Source: Coleophora flavipennella (taxonomy: Eukaryota; Arthropoda; Insecta; Lepidoptera; Coleophoridae). Taken from it: a stretch of DNA of 64,000 nt. The notes under the pieces are model-generated. The model saw only the letters and a program-made list of their open reading frames with translations, had not been told where the DNA came from and searched no databases. Position numbers and translations under genes: made by a program. Each line of letters opens with the position of its first letter. Positions within the stretch are counted from its first letter, which is position 1. Below, piece after piece: positions 25,301 through 40,300 of the stretch. The stretch is taken from the NCBI GenBank assembly GCA_947284805.1, contig OX369286.1, positions 3,780,372-3,844,371 on the forward strand, given 5' to 3'.

Positions 25301-28300
25301 CCTTTTCTGCCTGATTCACTCGTTGACTGGGTAAGTCAGCCATAGTAGGATAAGTAGGACGCGGATTGTATTTAAAACAAGTATTACACTTAAATATTCT
25401 ATGACGAATCACGCGCCGAGCTGCTAATATCCAAAATTTTTGTCTCAGTAAAGACAAGAGCAGTTCAGGACCTGCATGCAAATATTTGTTATGGTAATAA
25501 TCAATTATTAGATCTACTACATGATCACGACGGGGTAATACTACAGGGTACTTGTGATTATAACTCACTGCAGCATTAGATAAACGACCACCGACGCGAA
25601 TCAAGTCGTTTTCTAAAAACGGCTTAAGCTTCATTAGAGGTCGAGAACAAGGTTTTTTATTTTTGATGTTTAAAATATCTTCAGCAAAATATATTTTCTG
25701 AAGAACACCTAAAACAATGTTCTCTGCATACTCTAGATCGCTTGCGGTAGGAATTAAATATTCTCTTCGAGGTAGCCTGCCAATAAATCTGTACATGTAA
25801 ACTACAGTGTTGAGCAATTTAGGCCATGAAGACATTCGCAAACAGAGATTATAAATGGCATTCTCATCATCCTTCACCGGCATTGAAACCGGGAAAGCTT
25901 TAGGTTTTTCCTCAGATAACGGCATTTCAATGTGATCTTCATTTACTTTATTGAGAGGCCACTGAGATGGATTCAAAGAAGCCCAGTAGGGACCCTTGAA
26001 CCATAACGGATGAGTTAGCAGTTTTTTGGGTGTCAAACCACGAGACAGACAATCTGCAGGGTTTTCGATTCCAGCTACATGAAAGAAAATGCTTGCAGGA
26101 AAGTTATCAATAACCTTTACTACGCGATTCGCGACAAAGGTCTGCCAACGGTGTGGTGAAGAATTCAACCAACACAAAACCACCTTGGAGTCAGTGAAGC
26201 CATAGATACCGGATATGTCGCAACGCGGGCTATAGGTATCGCATACACGACGGAGCAATCGAGATAACAGCTCTACAGCGCAAAGCTCAAGTCTTGCTAC
26301 TGAGAGCGTTTTTGTTGGTGATATTTTAGACTTAGCACATACAAGCTCAGTGGTGACTTCATCACCACGAGTGATGTGTAAGTAAATCACTGCTCCATAA
26401 GCACGCTCACTCGCATCTGCAAAGCCCATAATGTTAACAACTGTACCGGCATACACGCCCAAGTGACGCGGTATTTTTAATCCGTTAAGACAAGTTAACT
26501 CCGCGCAGAACCTCTGCCACTGTACCACAATATGATGTGGAGGACAGTCATCCCAATCACATTTAAGCAGCCAAAGCTCTTTAATCAGAAGCTTGGCGTA
26601 GAGTATTGTAGGTGCAACAAAACCTAATACATCCCAGAGCCGAGCTATTGTGGATAAGATTAAGCGTTTTGTGCATTTCTCGTTCGGAGTGCCTGTTTGA
26701 AATACAAAACAATCTTCCGACATAGACCAACTTAGGCCTAATATCTTATGTTGTACTTCTTTATCGAATATGACTTCCGATGTACTTCTGTGCGATGACG
26801 GAATATTTTTAAGTACCTCTTCTGAATTACAAGTCCATTTCATCAAGTCAAACTGACCTTTATGGAATAGCTGAATGAGTTCGTTAACTGCAGTTATTGC
26901 AGTCTCTTCATCAGAAGCGCTGTAGGCTACGTCATCCATATACAATGATTTGGAGACAATGTCAGCAGCAAGAGGATATTTATCACCCTCGTCAGATGCA
27001 AGCTGCTGTACAACACGCAGCGCGTGGAAAGGACTGGATTTCATTCCAAAACAAACCCTGTTAAATTCATAGACTTGTATAGGATCCTGAGGATTGAAGC
27101 GGTACAAGATGCGTTGGAAACGACGGTCGTTAGAGCACATTCCTATCTGCAGAAACATTTGTTTCACATCGGCGCAGAACGCAATAGGAAACAGTCGAAA
27201 GTTTAATAATATACAGAACAAATCACCCTGTAGATTGGGACCTGAATAAAGGACATCATTTAAAGAATATCCTGAAGTAGTAGCGCAGCTGGCATCAAGA
27301 ACAGGCCGCAATTTGGTAGACTTGTCTGGTCTGTAAACCCCATGGTGAGGTATTACATATGAGGGAGTATTATCAGTACTGTCAATAGCGTCGACCATGA
27401 CAGGTGAAATAAAACCCTTATCGATATAATCGTGAATCACGTTATCGTAAGCCTCCCTCAATGGGGGAAAGGCTTCTAATTTACGCTCCAAGGACAAGAA
27501 TCGCCTTTCAGCGGTCTTATGTGAATCGCCTAATAAATAAACATCTTCACGGAAAGGCAACGCTACTGTATACCTTCCGGTAGAATCTCTAGTGGTAGTA
27601 GATCGAAAGTGCTCCTCACACTCCAGATCATTGGGATCATGGACTGGGGAAACAGACACTTCTTCTAACTCCCAAAAGCGCTTTACTAGGTTATCCGTGG
27701 AGTCGTTTGTGAGCACAGAGCAACATGATGTAGGAACACATGTGCTCTGTGTTGAGACTGTCTTCGTTGGTAAAGAGCCAATGACGACAAATCCTAACGC
27801 GGTCTCTAAAACCGGAGGAACTTCAGAAAATTGAGTTGTTCTTGCTACCATTCCGGGTAGCATTAAGTGAGGATATAAAGAGGCACCTATGAGAGCATCA
27901 ATAGGGCCAGGTGTAGCGAAAGTGCTGTCGGCAAGTGGCAGCATTTTCAGGTGAGGTAATGCAGCTTCATCGATGGCGACTGACGGCAGAATGCCAGTAA
28001 TACGGTCGACAATAAGAGTACTCATGTCGTACCCAATGCTACGATTATACTTGGAATAAAATACCAGGTCTACCATGCCTAAGGTATCTTTCTCTTTGCC
28101 ACCTACACCCGAGACCACAATGTTCGTGTTCTTATAATCAGTCAAACCCAAACGCAAACAACAGTCACGTGTTATAAAATTACTCTGGGAAGCTGAGTCT
28201 AGAAGACATCTTACAATTTGGTTATTAATCACCACTTCAACTGTAGCGAGTGCAACAGTAGTGCTCCGATCAGAACCCTTACTGGTGTTATCCCAAGAAG

Positions 28301-31300
28301 AAACTAATGCCCTTTGTGGAGCCGACGAAGTATTGAAAGTAGTGCATAATGACGTACTATCTCCGCGAGAGAACTGTGGAAGTTGCTCTCCACTAATACT
28401 GACGTTTGATATCTCATTCGACTGAATGACCGAAGGCGGGGGCGGTCGACTACTGCTGGGTTGCATAACAGAGGGCTCTGATGTCACATTGCAAGTTTTA
28501 TTTTCAAAGTGAAGCAGGGAATGATGTTTTTGTTTACAAGAAATACATTTCTGGCTAGACTGGCATTTTCCTGTCTTATGATTAAGGCTTAAACAATTTA
28601 TACAGGCATTATTTGACTTAATGCACGTAAATCTATCTGAAGGTGTCATCCTTTGAAAGGCGGGACACTTGAAGAAGTACTCATGCTTTTTATTTTCGCA
28701 CAAACATTTTAATTCATGAGTATTAGACGTGTTCGTAACGTATGATTGAGGGTTAGGCGCCCGATGGCTAGTATTAGCACGCGTAGCTTTATTATTTACC
28801 TTTATATTATTATTTGAATTTCGCGGTAAAGTATTAATATTCTGATACACGCGAATCTGTGTTCGAACAAAATCCACTAACTGTAGAAACGTAGGGATTT
28901 CGGAAGTGTTTGCATGCATTTCAAAACCTTTAATTGATTCAGTGTCAAGTTTTTTCAAAGTTATATGCATCAGCAAGAAGTCTGACAAATCTGGCATATT
29001 TAAATTTTTTAAAGCACTTACAGCAGTTGCGACTTTATCCATAAATGACTGAAAACTATTCATACAAGGTCCACTATTCATCTTGAAATTGAGTATTTCT
29101 TCTATGTACGTGGATGCCAAGAGACGTTTGTCTTCAAATTTTTGTATAAGAGTTTTAAGGATCAAAGAGTAATTACTGCCGTTGGGCGTGATGCCTGATA
29201 TAACACTCAAAGCTCGCTGTGACAATTTTCCCATAAGGTAGTATAATTTTTCATCCTCTGAAAGCGACAGGTTATCGTGTACTAAGGTTTTGAAATTGGC
29301 ATAGAATAAAGGCCAGTTCTTTACGTCCCCATCAAAAGACATAATTTCTAAACGAGGAAGTCTAGGTCGGTCATGAAAATATTCTTTATTTTGCATAGAA
29401 GGCGTCGACTTAGTTGACTTAGGAGTCAAACGTTCTAACACACGTTTACATGAACAATACATGTCTTCAAATGACGACAAAGAGTCGTAACTGGGAGTTT
29501 CTTTAGGGTCGGTTTTCATTTTCAAAATGTTATATTCGTCCAATACAGCATGGAACTCAGTTCGTAAATCAGTTATAGAACCGACGGCATTTAAAAATGA
29601 TTCGCTAGTCCTATCTGTAGTTGCTTGTTTAGACAAATCGTATATATGTTGCATTCTCGCAAACAATGCGTTACGTTTCGCATAAGCAACCTGCGCCTTA
29701 ACGCTATCTAATTCTTTTTCGTTAGACATTTTATATGTATTTAACTGAATCCAACTTCACGAATAAAACTTATCAAAACAAACAAACTTTCTGAAAAATA
29801 AGATCTTGTTTCTAACAAACAATTTTATTTTATGTAGGTAAGTATGTAAAATGCTAGCCTACCGTTATATTTATAAACTTGACTAGTTACCTATGTACCT
29901 ATTTAAATCGAGATGAGATGCGATAAACAATAAACGAACTTATGTAATAAAATATAAGATCAACAACGATTAACAATGATATCGATAAGTCGTATCTAAC
30001 TAAGTACCTGTTTCGTATTTACGTATACAGTACCCACTAACTAATTCACGAATTAATTCGCAATGTTTTATAAAATGGAGTAAGTAAGTATATAATGTGG
30101 CATTCAACACAACGAATCGAGTACAACACAGTAAGGTTACAAGATACCTATAGTATACCGGCCGACTACAAATCGTGCGTGAGCCAGTTATCTACCCTCC
30201 AAAATTAACAATTACGAAAATAATTTTATGTGAATAAGTAAGTTATATTATGTAGGCAAATATTCAACTGCGGTTCCAAACGTATACCTATAGTGAAATA
30301 TTACTTAACAATGATATTTATTTACTTAGTTCTGGATTCACTTCATTTTGCAAACGGAATGTAACTACCTATCAACTATGTACTATGTACTTAAAGGCAA
30401 CCCGTTATGGCGGAAGGAATCTGTTTTATAGAACGGAATTATAAGATCCGTCTCGTATGGACCAATATGGTTTTGATATTAATAAGTGGACTGTATTTTT
30501 GAGGATGGTGGTTTTGTAAAATGTATGGAAGGAATAAAGTAAAGGAAAACGCACCTGTATAGCGATTCTTGTGATAGCCGAACAATCAGGAGTCCACGTG
30601 ACGCGGTGAATGTAGTAATTTTGGTTGATATCGTATATTATTTTGTCACAAACACTGTCACGGATGTTCCAGCTGGCCAGCTTCTAGGTTTGGTAATCAC
30701 ACACTAGATATTCACAAGATTTAACAGTTTTTATAATTAATTTAGCGGCACATAAGCGCAGACGACGCGCACCCGATCGCCATGTTTTCGCATCTGATTG
30801 AAGGAAGGGTAGGGGGGGTGTTCGTCGATATAGATATGTAAGGATATACAGTCCGTTCTTCTAATTAAATCTGAACCACTTATAATAATACTCCACCTAA
30901 GTGTATGCGCAGTTCTAGGGTTTTGAAAAGTGACAGATGACCTGTTGGTAACACGGACTACGGAGGATAATAATAATTAGTAGATTAAAAGGACTCACCA
31001 AATATGGAGAATGCCTGTATGACTATTGTGTCCATCAGGTTGAAATCTCCTGTTGCAAATTCTGCGTTATTCATGGCAGTCGTCCATTTTAATTCGATTC
31101 TCGGACGTGCTCTAATTACACACTGTATCTAAAGTTGGTAGTTGCAATTCTTTCATTAGGTATTTAATTACACCACCACAACATGTTAACTAGGAAGTGC
31201 TTCCGCTGCTGGCTAGGTTTGTTCAGCTTAGGCTAAACTAAATAAGCTGTTTTCATCATCATCATCATATATAAGCCAAAAGACGTCCACTACTAGACAA

Positions 31301-34300
31301 AGACTTCCCCAAGGATTTTCACGAGACGACCGGTCTATCCAGTGGCTTCCCGCGACCTTCACTAGATCAATTTCCACCGTATGGGAGGCCTTACTACACT
31401 ACGTTTTCCGTTGCCATTTGTTCTACGAGCTATGTGCCCTGCCCACTGCCACTTAAATTTAGCGATTCTGCAAGCTTTGTCGGTAACTTTGGTTCTCCTA
31501 CGGATGTCCTCGTTTCTGATTCGATCGCGTAGGTAAACTCCGAGCATATCTCGCTCCATCGCCTTTTGGGTGACCTTGAGCCTTCTTATGAGGCCCATAG
31601 TAAACAACCACACCATGTCTCAGTTCTATATAGCATCACTGGCAACACACACTGGTCGATTCCATAGTCTTGAGACTGCCGATTTTGGGACGAGAAGATA
31701 TTTCGTAGCTTTCCGAACGCTGCCCAGCCAAGTTGGATTCATCGATTAATCTCTTTCTTGGAACTGGACCTACCTAATTGGGCTGTTCTCCAACCTCCAG
31801 AGGAGTGGGTGGTACACGGATATTCAAAATTATTTTCGTCTTGTCCATGTTCATTGTAAGACCCACTTGTTAAGGGATACTAAGGCTGTCGAACATTGTG
31901 CTTAGGTCTTCCAAAGTCTTAGCCATGACCACAATATCGTCAGCGAATCGGAGGTGGGTGATGTACTAGCCGTTGATATTCATGCTGAGTGCAGCCCAGT
32001 CCAGAAGATTGAAAACATCTTCTAGGGCGCGCGTAAACAATTTCAGAGATGTTACGTCACCCTGTCTCATCCCTTAATGCAGCCGGATAGGTTTTGAATT
32101 TTGCTTTGGTATGTAAATAAGTTACGAATGATTCTTTTAGATTGACATGATAAACAACGCACGAGCCGAGCGAGCGAAGATAGCTTGTCGCGGCAGTGGC
32201 CGGCAAAGCGCCAGAACCAAATTTTTGCACTAGCCTCGCCTCTAGTAATACGACCTTCGTTAGTTCGTAAGGTTTGACAAAAGAACCAATAAAATGGATG
32301 CCCGATAGCGCTGGCAGCCGTTGTTTCAAGCGTCCCCCAGGACGCTCGAGTTTCCATACATACGTAGTTCCGCTTTAATATAAAAACTACATGCCGGATT
32401 GAATCCAAACTTAGCAAATATATTGAGTAGTTACATATCAATGTCTTTAATTAGTTTTCGATGTACTAATACGAAACAAAAAAAACAGATTCAAAGTTTC
32501 GGTACAAAATTGATTTAAGCCTTCGTTTAGTTATGTTTAAATTTACTAAGATGAAAACTAATTACAAACATTGTTATGTGTCTACTCAATATATTTGCAA
32601 AGTTTGGACTCAATCTAGCATAAAGTTTTTCAATTAAAGCAGTACTACGTTTGTATGGAAACTCAAGCCTCTTAGGGACCCTTAAACCTCGGCTGCCGGT
32701 AGTGTATCTTATCTACTGCCGGTTCCCAGAAGCAATATTTTGGCTGCTGGCGCCAGCAATGGACGCACCTATTTTTAAATTTTTGTCTTTAGTTTTGTGT
32801 GCCTTCGGCCGTCGGCTATTATTATTATTTTTTTATTCACAATTGGTGCCCTTGGCATCATCTCACCTGATGCTAAGTGAAGATGATGCCGAAGATGGAA
32901 GCGGGTTTAACAAGATTCCCCAACGCAATGGGGAAACTGGCTATCTTATCTTCAAGCCGGAACACATCAATGTTGTTAACACTGATATTTGGCGGCAGGA
33001 TGGTGGTAGCTAGCCAGGCGAGCTTAGAAAATGCCCTACCGCCAACCAAACCGAGTCTTACAAGTTGAACCCACCGGGAATCGAACCCGCGACCTCCTGG
33101 TGTGAAGCGAATGGACTAACCATTACACCACGGAGGCGGTTCAAAGGCGGCTATTGACTACCTAAACTCATGCTTTCACTTCTTGCTTCTGGCACACCCT
33201 GTTATAGGATTACGCCGCAATTTTGTTTGTTACGTCATTCGTTTTTTGAAATGTCATTTCTGGCCCGTTGCATGAAGTGTCCAGGGTTTGCCCAAACTCA
33301 TGCTTTCATTTCTTGCTTCTGGCTCCAATTTGAATTCGTAAGAAAGCGAGATTGTGGGAATCAAATGGCCTAAATACTTCAATTTAACAAAATTTCAGTG
33401 TTCTATTGGATGAACATACTAGGATCATGGCAATACATCCTTTGTCCACTTTTTGAGACAATATTCCGGAGAGTCATACTAGGAGAAGAAAAGGAGCTGA
33501 AGCTTCCTTTCTTATGCAGTTTCCCGTTTAATCCGACGGAGACCTGGTCCCGATATGTGGCTGTTTATATCTTTCAAGCCTACAGCAGTAAGTACCACGG
33601 AAGTCATTCATTGTTAAACAGGGTGAAACAAAACTGCTGGAGGACCTGTTGACTTTTCTTTACTTATCATATCAGCCGAAGGACGGTCCACTGCTGGACA
33701 TAGGCGCCTTCCCCAAGAATTTCCACGATGACGGGTTCTGCGCTGACCGCATCCAGCGGCTTCATATAGCCCTCACCAGGTAGTCGGTCCATCAAGTGGG
33801 AACCCTGCCTACGCCACGTATTTCGGTGCGCGGTTGCCACTCGATAACTTTATTTCCCCAATGGCCGCCTGTTCTACGAGCTATGTGCCCAGAACCGGTC
33901 GTCGTGGAAATCTTTGGGGGAGGCCTTTGTCCAGCAGTGGACGTTTTTCAGCTGATATGATGATGATGATGATGATTGCGCTGGATGCGGACAGCGCAGA
34001 ACTGGGCGTTATAGACATAATTGGGGGAGGCCTTTGACCAAAACAATGGTCTTTCGGTTGATAGGATAAATGCACATTCAGAAACGTTGGAGAACAACAG
34101 TTGTACAGTTTCGTGAATAGAATCACTAATTAACTAATTAAGTGTTGTCCGGGTAATAACCATACCCTATATCAGGCTGATGTGGGCTGATTCATCATCA
34201 ACATCATCATGTTAGCCAAAATACGTCCACTGCAGGACTAAGGCCTCCGCAAGGATTTCCACGACGACCGGTCCTGGGCTGCCCGCATCCAGTGACTTCC

Positions 34301-37300
34301 CGCGATCCTCACCAGGTCGTCGCTATCACTACATTGCAGTCGTTAAGCCGTGTTAGATGCCTTATAGGCGGCTTAAAAAATTCTGACAGTGGGGTTTGCA
34401 ACTATACCTACAACCTCCACCGACCCACACTTTGCCCCGTCTGTGGAGTAGGCATGGCCTCACCTTCCCGAGCTTGGGAAGAGACCAGTGCCCCAACAGT
34501 GGGGACGTAATAGGTTGTTTACGTAACTTATCTCCCGCTGTAAGATGAAGCTTTGATTATCAGCTCATATACGTCCCCACCCAGGGGCTTGACCTTACCC
34601 AGAAATAGAGCGACCCAATTAGGGCTAACCTTCCCGAGCTTGGGAAGAGACCGGTGCCCCAACAGTGGGGACGTCATGGGTTGTTTACGTAACTTATCTC
34701 CCGCTATAAGATGCAGCTTTGATTATCAGCTCATATACGTCCCCACCCAGGGGCTTGACCTTACCCAGAATTAGAGCGACCCAATTAGGCCTAACCTTCC
34801 CGAGCTTGGGAAGAGACCGGTGTCCCAACAATGGGGACGTTATAGGTTGTTTACGTAACTTATCTCCCGCTGTAAGATGCAGCTTTGATTATCAGCTCAT
34901 ATACGTCCCCACCTAGGGGCTCGAGCCTACCCATAATTAGAGCGACCCAATTAGGCTTAACCTTCCCAAACTTGGGAAGAGACCAGTGCCCCAACAATGG
35001 GGACGTTATGGGTTGTTTACGTAACTTATCTCCCGCTGTAAGATGCAGCTTTGATTATCAGCTCATATACGTCCCCACCTAGGGGCTCGAGCCTACCCAG
35101 AATAAGATCGATGGGGCGTTGGTCGACCACGCAGGCCCAATGCGGGTTGGTCGACTTCACACACAACCTTCGAGATTCTCCGCAGGCGTGTGCCAACGAA
35201 ACCGAGTCTTACAATTGACCCCGCCGGGAATCGATCCCGCGTCTTCCTGTGTCAAGCCAGTGAACTTTGCCTCTGAGCTACGGAAGCGGTTGTACATAAC
35301 CAAACTTCAGTCACTACTTACTAAACATTTAAAACTATTGTTTCAGTGATTCATTTTGTTCACATATTACTAGGTGCAGAATTCCTTATGATAAATCTGT
35401 GCGCTTTACTCAGCATAGAATTCACTATGCTACGAGATGAGTTGTTACACGTCACACCCGCGTCAAACAAAAATGGCCGGGGTCCGGATGACGTCACGTG
35501 TTTCCTGGATGTGGGTACAAGGACAACGTTGAAGGATGTTATTAGAGAGCATCACATACTAATTAGGTGAGTGTTGCCATCTTGGTTAAGTTTTTTTCAA
35601 CCATAAAGGAGGAGGTTCTCAATTCGACTGTATGTTTTTTATGTGTGTTACCTCAGAACTTTTGACTGGGTGAACCAATTTTTATGATTCTTTTTTTATT
35701 TGAAAGCTAGTGCTTCCCGTGTAGTGCCATATAAATTTTATCAAAATCAGTGAAGTACTTTATTAGAAAATTAACAAAAACAAAAAAATAATAATGCAAA
35801 AAAGTACTAAGCTGTTGCGATGGAAGTCGGTTTTTTAACGTGTTTAGCGTTTTTAACACGGGAGCTTTCATCTGTAACCTCAGTCAATCCGGGTTCCTAC
35901 ATGGAGTTTCGTGTAACCTTTTAACGAAGACAACTGTGCCCCAGGCGTGGGGATGCTACTGTTAATGATGATAAACGGGGCGTTACAATTGACTACGAAA
36001 CTCATCCCAAACATCCAATAAGGAACCCACTTTTTAACTATGTACTGAGTTCCGTAATGACTCCATTCTCCAAGAACTAGGCATTAAGCAGCGCCTATCA
36101 TGTATAGTCCAAGCTCGTATCCTCATCTTCTTTGGACACGTATCTCGATGCGATCGTATGTCCATCGAGCGACTGTTAGTACAGGGCAGAGTAGAGGGCA
36201 CCCGAATGCGTGGTAGATCACCAATGAGATGGACGGACCAAGTCAAGGCCTGCACCAATGCACCAAAAAAGCAGCCCTCAGAGAACAATGGCGACAAATT
36301 GTGAGGCTGGTCACCCGACCGAAATGATGACCACGACCACTCTGTCTAGAGTGTAACCAGAAAGAAGACTTAACTATGTATATTTATGTCTTTGTTTAGT
36401 ATTGGTTTTCACGTTGTCACTTCTCTCCTTTTAAAAATAACTAAGTAAGTAATATTAAGTAACTGTTGGAGACAACCGCAGTGTATGCGTCGAGCATTAT
36501 GATTGTGTGAATGCCCTAATTTTTGTGTCTATGCTGTGACTATTAGCTATGGAAAATTTATGGCGACAAGTGCTAGTGAAACATTACGCAAGAACATTTA
36601 TAAAAATTCATTGTTTCATATATCTAACCTCGGTGGTAACCAAAAAGCGTCGGTGGTTCAACCGGTAACGACTCGGTCCATCTAACCAGAGGTACCGGGT
36701 TGAAATCTGGACGGCCAATGTACCAATGAGTTTTTCAAAAACTTACATACATACTTACCGATTGCTTTAACGGTGAAGGAAAACATCGTGAGGAAACCTG
36801 CACACGCCTGAGAAGAAACTCGAAGGTTGTGTGTGAAGTCGACCAACCCGCACTGGGCCCGCGTGGTCGACTAAGGCCTAATCGCCCTGATTCAGGGTAG
36901 GCACGAGCCCCTCGGTGGGGACGTATATGAGCTGATATAATAAATATCTAACCTACTACCGCTACGTGTGCAAAAAAAAGTAATTCAATAAAGGCATTTC
37001 CAAGTTTAACTGAAGAAACATTATTTATTAATTGGGGTTTCTACTTGTCATACTGAACAACTTTCCCCAAGGGACCTAAGTCAATTCTCAAAAAAATAAT
37101 TGGACCCTCCATACTAAGATGCACAAAATTACGAGTAGTCGATCAGCTGATCGATTTGTATGAAGAGTAAATTTATTTTTTTTGCGATTTCAGCAAAGTC
37201 GTAGAACAAAAGTTGTTCAGTATGATGAGTAGAAACCCCAGTTAACGGGACCCACACCAATTTTGTTACACCTGTATATATAAATTACAGTCAATAGAAA

Positions 37301-40300
37301 AAAGTCATCTGCCGGGATAGATTTAAAAACAAAATATTTATTTCTGTCCCAAACTATTATTGCTGTAGAAAAATGTTGGAAACACCAGGTAGGTTTATTA
37401 GTTAGGTGAACCCGCTTTCGCGTAGCGAATTAATTTAATGAAATAAAACAAAAAACAAACTGTACTGATAACAAGAGGTTGCGTAATAGATTTCTAAGAA
37501 AAACACAATAATTAAATAAGATTATTTCAAAATATTTCTTTGTCCACCAGTGGACGTTTCTTGGCTGATATGATGATGATGTCATATAAAAAGTTAGCCG
37601 CACGACGTGTATACGTGTGTGTGTTTGTGCGTGTGTGTGTGTAGTTTTGGAATGGCGACCGCGCACTGAAAGACGTAGCTTAGGCAGACCTCTGACTCTG
37701 CAAACCAATGACCTGGCGAAGGACGCGGGAAGCCGCTGTGTGAGGGTGTGTGTGCGTGCGAGGCTGTGCGTGTGTGTGTGAGAGAGAGAGTGAGTGTTTG
37801 TGAGTATTTTAGATGGCCGTTTTGGTAGTAAAGTTTTGGAATGGCGACCGCGCACTGAAAGACGTAGCTTAGGCAGACCTCTGACTCTGCAAACCAATGA
37901 CCTGGCGAAGGACGCGGGAAGCCGCTGTGTGAGGGTGTGTGTGCGTGCGAGGCTGTGCGTGTGTGTGTGAGAGAGAGAGTGAGTGTTTGTGAGTATTTTA
38001 GATGGCCGTTTTGGTAGTAAAGTTTTGGAATGGCGACCGCGCACTGAAAGACGTAGCTTAGGCAGACCTCTGACTCTGCAAACCAATGACCTGGCGAAGG
38101 ACGCGGGAAGCCGCTGTGTGAGGGTGTGTGTGCGTGCGAGGCTGTGCGTGTGTGTGTTTGTGTGTGAGAGAGAGAGTGAGTGTTTGTGAGTATTTTAGAT
38201 GGCCGTTTTGGTAGTAAAGTTTTGGAATGGCGACCGCGCACTGAAAGACGTAGCTTAGGCAGACCTCTGACTCTGCAAACCAATGACCTGGCGAAGGACG
38301 CGGGAAGCCGCTGTGTGAGGGTGTGTGTGCGTGCGAGGCTGTGCGTGTGTGTGTTTGTATGTGAGAGAGAGAGTGAGTGTTTGTGAGTATTTTAGATGGC
38401 CGTTTTGGTAGTAAAGTTTTGGAATGGCGACCGCGCACTGAAAGACGTAGCTTAGGCAGACCTCTGACTCTGCAAACCAATGACCTGGCGAAGGACGCGG
38501 GAAGCGGCTGTGTGAGGGTGTGTGTGCGTGCGAGGCTGTGCGTGTGTGTGTTTGTGTGTGAGAGAGAGAGTGAGTGTTTGTGAGTATTTTAGATGGCCGT
38601 TTTGGTAGTAAAGTTTTGGAATGGCGACCGCGCACTGAAAGACGTAGCTTAGGCAGACCTCTGACTCTGCAAACCAATGACCTGGCGAAGGACGCGGGAA
38701 GCCGCTGTGTGAGGGTGTGTGTGCGTGCGAGGCTGTGCGTGTGTGTGTGTGAGAGAGAGAGTGAGTGTTTGTGAGTATTTTAGATGGCCGTTTTGATAGT
38801 AAAGTTTTGGAATGGCGACCGCGCACTGAAAGACGTAGCTTAGGCAGACCTCTGACTCTGCAAACCAATGACCTGGCGAAGGACGCGGGAAGCGGCTGTG
38901 TGAGGGTGTGTGTGCGTGCGAGGCTGTGCGTGTGTGTGTGTGAGAGAGAGAGTGAGTGTTTGTGAGTATTTTAGATGGCCGTTTTGATAGTAAAGTTTTG
39001 GAATGGCGACCGCGCACTGAAAGACGTAGCTTAGGCAGACCTCTGACTCTGCAAACCAATGACCTGGCGAAGGACGCGGGAAGCCGCTGTGTGAGGGTGT
39101 GTGTGCGTGCGAGGCTGTGCGTGTGTGTGTGTGAGAGAGAGAGTGAGTGTTTGTAAGTATTTTAGATGGCCGTTTTGATAGTAAAGTTTTGGAATGGCGA
39201 CCGCGCACTGAAAGACGTAGCTTAGGCAGACCTCTGACTCTGCAAACCAATGACCTGGCGAAGGACGCGGGAAGCCGCTGTGTGAGGGTGTGTGTGCGTG
39301 CGAGGCTGTGCGTGTGTGTGTTTGTGTGTGAGAGAGAGAGTGAGTGTTTGTGAGTATTTTAGATGGCCGTTTTGGTAGTAAAGTTTTGGAATGGCGACCG
39401 TGCACTGAAAGACGTAGCTTAGGCAGACCTCTGACTCTGTAAACCAACGACCTGATGAAGGATGCGGGAAGCCGCTGGGAGGCTTGTGGCCAGCAGTGGA
39501 CGTCTTTCGGCAGATATTATTATGATGATTGCATCCGAGGCATTCCATCTTAGTCTTCGAGGGGTGGCAAAGCGCTAATGGCTCACCTGCCCCTGGTATC
39601 ACAGTTATTTATAGGCAGCGGTAGAACTTATTTATTTTGCTACCTTATTCGTCAGAAATTAAGAAAAGTATGTCTATCTGTGGTACTGAAAGCGTTTATC
39701 TATGGTTTTTACAGGCTGGCCAAGCAATTAAATGATATATTTAACAAAATGGTCTTCATCAATCTGCTGTTCGCAACCGTAACTATATGTTTCTTTGGAT
39801 TCGTAGCAAAAGTAAGTACGCCTACTAATATAAATAATTTTTGTTGTTGCAATTGAAGACAGCTCTTTTAAAAGTGTTTAGAGTGATCAATAATAGGCCA
39901 TTGGACTGCTAGTCATTTGAGTTAATTTTTATGATGTGTTAAAAACGAAATGTTGTTCTAAAAATGTTTGAAATACCTACAAGTGACGTCATAGATTTTA
40001 GGCGTCATTGACGAACTTGTTTTGTGAATTTGATCAATTAAAAATTGACGCCGTGAAGGTAAAACAAAACAAGTAAGGTTTTTTGAAACATCAAGAGGAG
40101 AGCAATTTAGGAAATCATATTTCAGATTTTCGACCAGCCCGCACTGAGCCCGCGTGGTCGACTATGGCCCGATCACCCTAAATCAGCCCTAATCAGCCTC
40201 GAGCCCCTCGGTGGGGACGTATATGAGCTGATATGATGATGATGATTTCAGATTTTATTTTTGATGCAGTCCGATCCCCTATCATGACAGTACTGTGACG

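Larger units (their letters stand above)
23851..30878 (-). mobile_element. Complete BEL/Pao LTR retrotransposon, 7028 bp
   Basis: Two 411-bp LTRs flank one long Gag-Pol frame. The element is bounded by the 5-bp target duplication CTTAT (23846-23850 and 30879-30883). LTRs start TG and end CA. By eye the two LTRs are identical, so insertion was recent. A primer-binding-like site follows the 5' LTR and a purine tract precedes the 3' LTR. There is no envelope gene. It lies in intron 2 of the odorant receptor gene in antisense orientation. Confidence 0.95.

Noticed and set aside
37430..39602. Series of overlapping open frames of 66-229 codons on both strands
   Set aside because: They are periodic translations of the RTE-derived minisatellite; frames repeat with the unit and include translated GT/GA microsatellite.
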